A stretch of DNA of 9,003 nucleotides from Equadaptatus sp045642025. GTDB taxonomy: Bacteria > Synergistota > Synergistia > Synergistales > Synergistaceae. Both the position numbers and the translations under genes were made by a program. Location of the stretch: the NCBI GenBank assembly GCA_045642025.1, contig JAZUIB010000007.1, positions 1 through 9,003 of the forward strand. The letters are read 5' to 3'. Shown here piece after piece: positions 6,053 to 9,003 of the stretch. The number at the start of each line of letters is the position of its first letter. Within the stretch, counting starts at the first letter, position 1. A model generated the notes under the pieces. That model did not search any database. It was given only the letters and a program-made list of their open reading frames with translations, and was not told the origin of the DNA.

Positions 6053-6207
6053 GGTGTGAATAAAAACCGGAAAACCGGAAAACAATGACAAAAAAAACAA
6101 AGACTGACAACAGACAGCTGAGCGCACGGCGAACTATGAGAGATAAATGATTTAAAACGATAGTGCGGGAACAGAGGGAATAATGAGAAAAATAGACAAA
6201 AAAACAT
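6053..6207. other. AT-rich stretch without recognised function
   Basis: Visible items are a tandem duplication of ACCGGAAA (6067-6082) and a second copy of ACAGCTGAGC (6114-6123) that also occurs at 6021-6030 inside the inverted-repeat element. Only tiny unsupported ORFs are present. Nothing else is seen here. Confidence 0.5.
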
Positions 6208-6234
6208 TTGGCAGCAGCGATTATGAGGTATAAT
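6208..6234 (+). promoter_or_regulatory. Candidate sigma-70-type promoter of the adhesin gene
   Basis: TTGGCA (6208-6213, five of six consensus bases) is followed 15 bp later by a perfect TATAAT (6229-6234). The spacer is shorter than the preferred 17 bp. Transcription would start near 6241, leaving a leader of about 110 nt. The promoter lies outside the inverted-repeat element, 156 bp from its right end. Confidence 0.5.
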
Positions 6235-6240
6235 AACCAT

Positions 6241-6349
6241 GTAAAGGGGCGTCTTATAAGCGTTTCGTTGTTGCACGCTATTTGCAATTTGTAAATGGTT
6301 CTCAATTTTTACAGCACAAAATTTATTTCCGAAAGGGGAAGAAAATATA
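6241..6349 (+). promoter_or_regulatory. Adhesin mRNA leader with ribosome binding site
   Basis: AGGGGAAG at 6334-6341, 8 nt before the ATG at 6350, is a good ribosome binding site and supports that start. The leader contains a short palindrome CTTATAAG (6253-6260) and a weak TTGCA/TGCAA hairpin around 6270-6287. No recognised riboswitch is seen. Confidence 0.5.
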
Positions 6350-9003
6350 ATGAAACGGAGTAACATCAAAAAACTTGCGGCAATCTTTATGCTCCTGTCG
6401 TTCATCTTCGATACGGTATCACCGGCAATAGCGGCGGAATCGGTTTGGAAATCTAATAATAATACAGGCGGCAGCGGTATTTACGTTGACAATACTAGCG
6501 GCAACACCGCAAACGGAAGCTATTCCACGGCAATGGGCGAAGGTACGAACGCTAGCGGAACGTGTTCCACGGCGATGGGTTCTCATACGACCGCCAGCGG
6601 AGGGGATTCCACTGCGATGGGCTCTCATACGAATGCTAGCGGATGGTATTCCACGGCGATGGGTTCTTATACGAACGCCAGCGGAGATTATTCCACAGCG
6701 ATGGGTTGGGGGACAAATTCCAGCGGAATTTATTCCACGGCGATGGGCTACCATACGACTGCCGGGATAGCTTCCACTGCAATGGGTTACTCTACGACCT
6801 CTATCGGAAATTATTCCACTGCGATGGGTTACTCTACGACCTCCAACGGAAATTATTCAACTGCAATGGGCTGGTTGACAACCGCTAGTAGCTCCTCTTC
6901 CACGGCAATAGGTTCTCATACGATCGCCAGCGGAGAGGCTTCCACTGCGATGGGTTCTTATACGACCTCTAGCGGAAAGGCTTCCACGGCGATGGGTTCT
7001 CATACGATCGCCAGCGGAGAGGATTCCACCGCGATGGGCTTTTATACGACCTCCAGCGGATATTATTCCACGGCGATGGGTTGGCAGACAAGTGCCAACG
7101 GAAAGGCTTCCACGTCTATGGGCTATGGGACGACCGCCAGCGGAGATTATTCCACATCGATGGGCTACCGGACGACTTCCAGCGGAGATTATTCCACAGC
7201 GATGGGTTGGGGGACAAATTCCAGCGGAACTTATTCTACAGCGATGGGTAGGCAGACAAATGCCAGCGGAATGGATTCTACGGCGATGGGTAAATGGACG
7301 AACGCAGTCGGAGAGTATTCTACAGCGATGGGCAACCAGACGAACGCCAGCGGAAGGATGTCCACGGCGATGGGTTGGCTGACAAATGCCAGCGGGATAG
7401 CCTCCACGGCGATGGGCGGCAATACGACCGCCAGCGGAGAGTATTCCACGGCGATGGGTTGGCAGACACGTGCCATCGGAAAGGCTTCTACGGCGATGGG
7501 CTATTATACGACCGCTAGCGGAGATTATTCTACAGCGATGGGCGGCAATACGACCGCCAGCGCCAGCTATTCTTTTGCAACAGGCTACAATGCAAACGCC
7601 AGCGGAGTTGGTGCAGCTGCTATAGGCTACAAGACATTGGCAAATGGTGACTACTCAATAGCGTCAGGCTACAACACAAGCGCAAGCGGCAAATACGCAT
7701 TTGCAACCGGTAACCGCTCAGAAGCGACAGGCGCACGTTCAGTTGCCTTTGGTGATACAACACGAGCAACAGGCTACAACACTGTTTCAATGGGTTACTG
7801 GACTATAGCAAAAGGCAATTCAGCCGTTGCAATGGGACGAGAAACCAATGCAGGAGGACATTATGCTGTTGCAATGGGCTACAACACAAAAGCAGACGGA
7901 GTCAGTTCCATAGCATTTGGCAAAGACAGCATATCAACAGGAGACTATTCTGCGGCATTCGGATACAAAGGAAACGCGTCAGCGGCAAAAACCTTTGCTG
8001 TTGGCGGAACAGCAAGCAAAGAAAACGCCATTTCACTTGGCACAAATTCAACTGCGACAATAGCCAACTCAGTTGCAATAGGGTCATACTCAGTTGTCTC
8101 ATCAGCAAAAGCAGTCAGCAGCTACAAACTTGGCGGAACAACATACACATTTGCGGCACCGGCGACAACAAGTACATATGTGCTCTCAGTAGGAAGCTCT
8201 GGAAAAGAACGACAGATACAAAACGTAGCAGCCGGCAGAATTTCTGCCACAAGCACGGACGCAGTCAACGGCAGTCAGCTATATGCGGCATACCAGGCCA
8301 TAAACAAACTAACAGGAACAAAAACATTAGTCACCTCACCGCTGCTTGCCTCAGCGCCTGTCATGTCTGCCAATCCTCTTACCTCAAATGCAGCAAAAGA
8401 CAGCAGCGCACAGAACAAAACCTCAGAAGAAGGAACAAAACAACCGGAAAAAACAACACCTATACTCACAGCCGCAGTACCGCTGACGTCATCATCTGCA
8501 GCGCCTGCCCTTAAGGCAGCAGTACTTACAGGAACATCGGAAGACACAAAATACAACGAACTGAACAACAGAATAGATGTAACAGAAACAACAGCCACAG
8601 AACTAAACAATCGCATGGGAGTTGTAGAAAACCAACTTGGTTCTGTTGCAGCGGAAGTCAAAGAAGTCGGAGCGATATCAGCGGCATTGGCAGGACTTCA
8701 CTACGCGGAACCGAGCGGCGAAGAAGGCGACAAATTTGTCGGCGCGGTTGCCTACGGTAATTACAGAGGCGAAAGCGCGGGAGCAATAGGTGTAGCATAC
8801 AAACCGAACCCGAACCTTATGATGAGCGCGTCAACAAGCGTCGGCAACGATCAGAACGCGTACAACGCGGGCGTGAGCTTCAAGTTCGGCAAGGGCGAAA
8901 CGGCAAAGACGCGCGCAGAGCTTCAGAAACAGGTGAAGTATCTGAACGAGAAGAATCAGGCGCAGGATGCTGAAAACGCTGCACTCAAAGAGAAGATTGC
9001 GGC
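6350..9003 (+). CDS. YadA-like trimeric autotransporter adhesin, 3' end off the window
   Basis: The frame stays open for 884 codons and past the right edge. The product would be a secreted, trimeric outer-membrane adhesin (type Vc). Residues 1-28 are a signal peptide (MKRSNIKK, hydrophobic core, cleavage near SPAIA/A). Residues 59-407 are 25 tandem head repeats of form STAMGxxTxASGxx; about ten diverged repeats continue to near residue 560, with YadA-head strings such as NSVAIG and ENAISLG. The neck follows at about 611-647 (KERQIQNVAAG, then TDAVNGSQLY). Residues about 657-734 are a Thr/Ala/Ser/Pro-rich linker, and about 735-773 a short heptad coiled coil. The four-strand beta-barrel anchor spans about 774-846, ending AGVSFKF. 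Instead of stopping there, the protein continues with a charged coiled coil (ELQKQVKYLNEKNQ). Codon choice changes between the array and downstream parts. Family identity is firm; ligand is unknown. Confidence 0.93.
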   Translation, partial: MKRSNIKKLAAIFMLLSFIFDTVSPAIAAESVWKSNNNTGGSGIYVDNTSGNTANGSYSTAMGEGTNASGTCSTAMGSHTTASGGDSTAMGSHTNASGWYSTAMGSYTNASGDYSTAMGWGTNSSGIYSTAMGYHTTAGIASTAMGYSTTSIGNYSTAMGYSTTSNGNYSTAMGWLTTASSSSSTAIGSHTIASGEASTAMGSYTTSSGKASTAMGSHTIASGEDSTAMGFYTTSSGYYSTAMGWQTSANGKASTSMGYGTTASGDYSTSMGYRTTSSGDYSTAMGWGTNSSGTYSTAMGRQTNASGMDSTAMGKWTNAVGEYSTAMGNQTNASGRMSTAMGWLTNASGIASTAMGGNTTASGEYSTAMGWQTRAIGKASTAMGYYTTASGDYSTAMGGNTTASASYSFATGYNANASGVGAAAIGYKTLANGDYSIASGYNTSASGKYAFATGNRSEATGARSVAFGDTTRATGYNTVSMGYWTIAKGNSAVAMGRETNAGGHYAVAMGYNTKADGVSSIAFGKDSISTGDYSAAFGYKGNASAAKTFAVGGTASKENAISLGTNSTATIANSVAIGSYSVVSSAKAVSSYKLGGTTYTFAAPATTSTYVLSVGSSGKERQIQNVAAGRISATSTDAVNGSQLYAAYQAINKLTGTKTLVTSPLLASAPVMSANPLTSNAAKDSSAQNKTSEEGTKQPEKTTPILTAAVPLTSSSAAPALKAAVLTGTSEDTKYNELNNRIDVTETTATELNNRMGVVENQLGSVAAEVKEVGAISAALAGLHYAEPSGEEGDKFVGAVAYGNYRGESAGAIGVAYKPNPNLMMSASTSVGNDQNAYNAGVSFKFGKGETAKTRAELQKQVKYLNEKNQAQDAENAALKEKIA
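6524..7570 (+). repeat. In-frame 42-bp tandem repeat array, 25 units, in the adhesin head
   Basis: Each unit encodes 14 residues beginning Ser-Thr-Ala-Met-Gly. One unit, starting at 6734, lacks a codon (STAMGYHTTAGIA, 13 residues). The usual DNA framework is TCCACGGCGATGGG, six variable bases, ACG, a variable codon, then about GCCAGCGGA and two variable codons. Ala-Met becomes Ser-Met in two units and Ala-Ile in one. A 51-bp identical stretch occurs at 6678-6728 and 7179-7229, and dimeric order is visible at 6909-7027. By family knowledge these are left-handed beta-roll coils in the adhesin head. Confidence 0.95.

Noticed and set aside
6047..6150. Two tiny overlapping + strand ORFs (MEGVNKNRKTGKQ at 6047-6088 and a 21-residue Lys/Arg/Thr-rich one at 6085-6150)
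   Set aside because: The ATGA overlap is suggestive of a leader peptide pair, but neither has a correctly spaced ribosome binding site and both are low complexity.
5811..6405. Minus-strand Phe/Leu/Cys-rich ORFs in the AT-rich intergenic region
   Set aside because: Phe- and Lys-type runs follow from poly-A/T tracts, and the frames cross the inverted repeats and the adhesin start. No support for translation.
6419..7518. Several ORFs in other frames and on the minus strand across the repeat array, with periodic Arg/His/Ile-rich proteins
   Set aside because: They are shadows of the 42-bp repeat read in the wrong frames. Only the frame starting at 6350 has a signal peptide, a ribosome binding site and recognisable YadA domains.
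6524..7570. CRISPR-like array
   Set aside because: The repeats are contiguous, in frame with a gene and encode protein. There are no unique spacers and no cas genes.
6524..7570. Diversity-generating retroelement target
   Set aside because: The variation is not restricted to adenines, and no template repeat or reverse transcriptase is in the window.

Overview
This window comes from a diderm (outer-membrane) bacterium with a taste for amino acids. The evidence is a complete branched-chain amino acid ABC transporter block, a complete polar amino acid ABC transporter block, and a trimeric autotransporter adhesin whose anchor needs an outer membrane. Strong GGAGG-type ribosome binding sites, moderate G+C and a lipoprotein-type solute-binding protein suggest an amino-acid-fermenting anaerobe such as Synergistota or Negativicutes. 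This assignment is inference, because no rRNA or other phylogenetic marker is present.

Layout, all genes on the + strand. Positions 1-2789 hold a tightly packed liv operon: the 3' end of livH (permease), then livM (permease), livG and livF (two ATPases), ending at a good intrinsic terminator at 2819-2858. No branched-chain binding protein is in view; it probably lies upstream. Positions 2935-5210 hold a three-gene polar amino acid importer: lipoprotein receptor, permease, ATPase. A hairpin followed by a T-run between the receptor and permease genes could let the receptor be made in excess. Two terminator-like hairpins follow the ATPase gene.

Positions 5211-6349 hold no convincing protein gene but are rich in structure. 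In order they contain terminator hairpins, blocks of degenerate 7-bp repeats, a 16-bp perfect palindrome, a stretch that folds as a multi-domain RNA on the + strand, and a 159-bp element bounded by perfect 22-bp inverted repeats. The element has a second inner pair of arms and helically phased A-tracts at its centre. An AT-rich stretch, a candidate promoter and a roughly 110-nt leader follow.

From 6350 to the right edge runs one uninterrupted reading frame of 884 codons, still open at the end. It encodes a YadA-like trimeric autotransporter adhesin: signal peptide, 25 tandem 14-residue head repeats, about ten diverged repeats, a YadA neck, a Thr/Ala/Ser/Pro-rich linker, a short coiled coil, the beta-barrel anchor, and then an unusual coiled-coil extension beyond the barrel. 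The 42-bp repeats have a nearly invariant framework and strongly variable positions, and the array can lengthen or shorten without breaking the frame.

The most interesting hypothesis is that the inverted-repeat element, bent DNA and possible structured RNA just upstream form a switch or mobile insertion controlling this surface protein. The sequence shows the structures; the regulatory role is inference.
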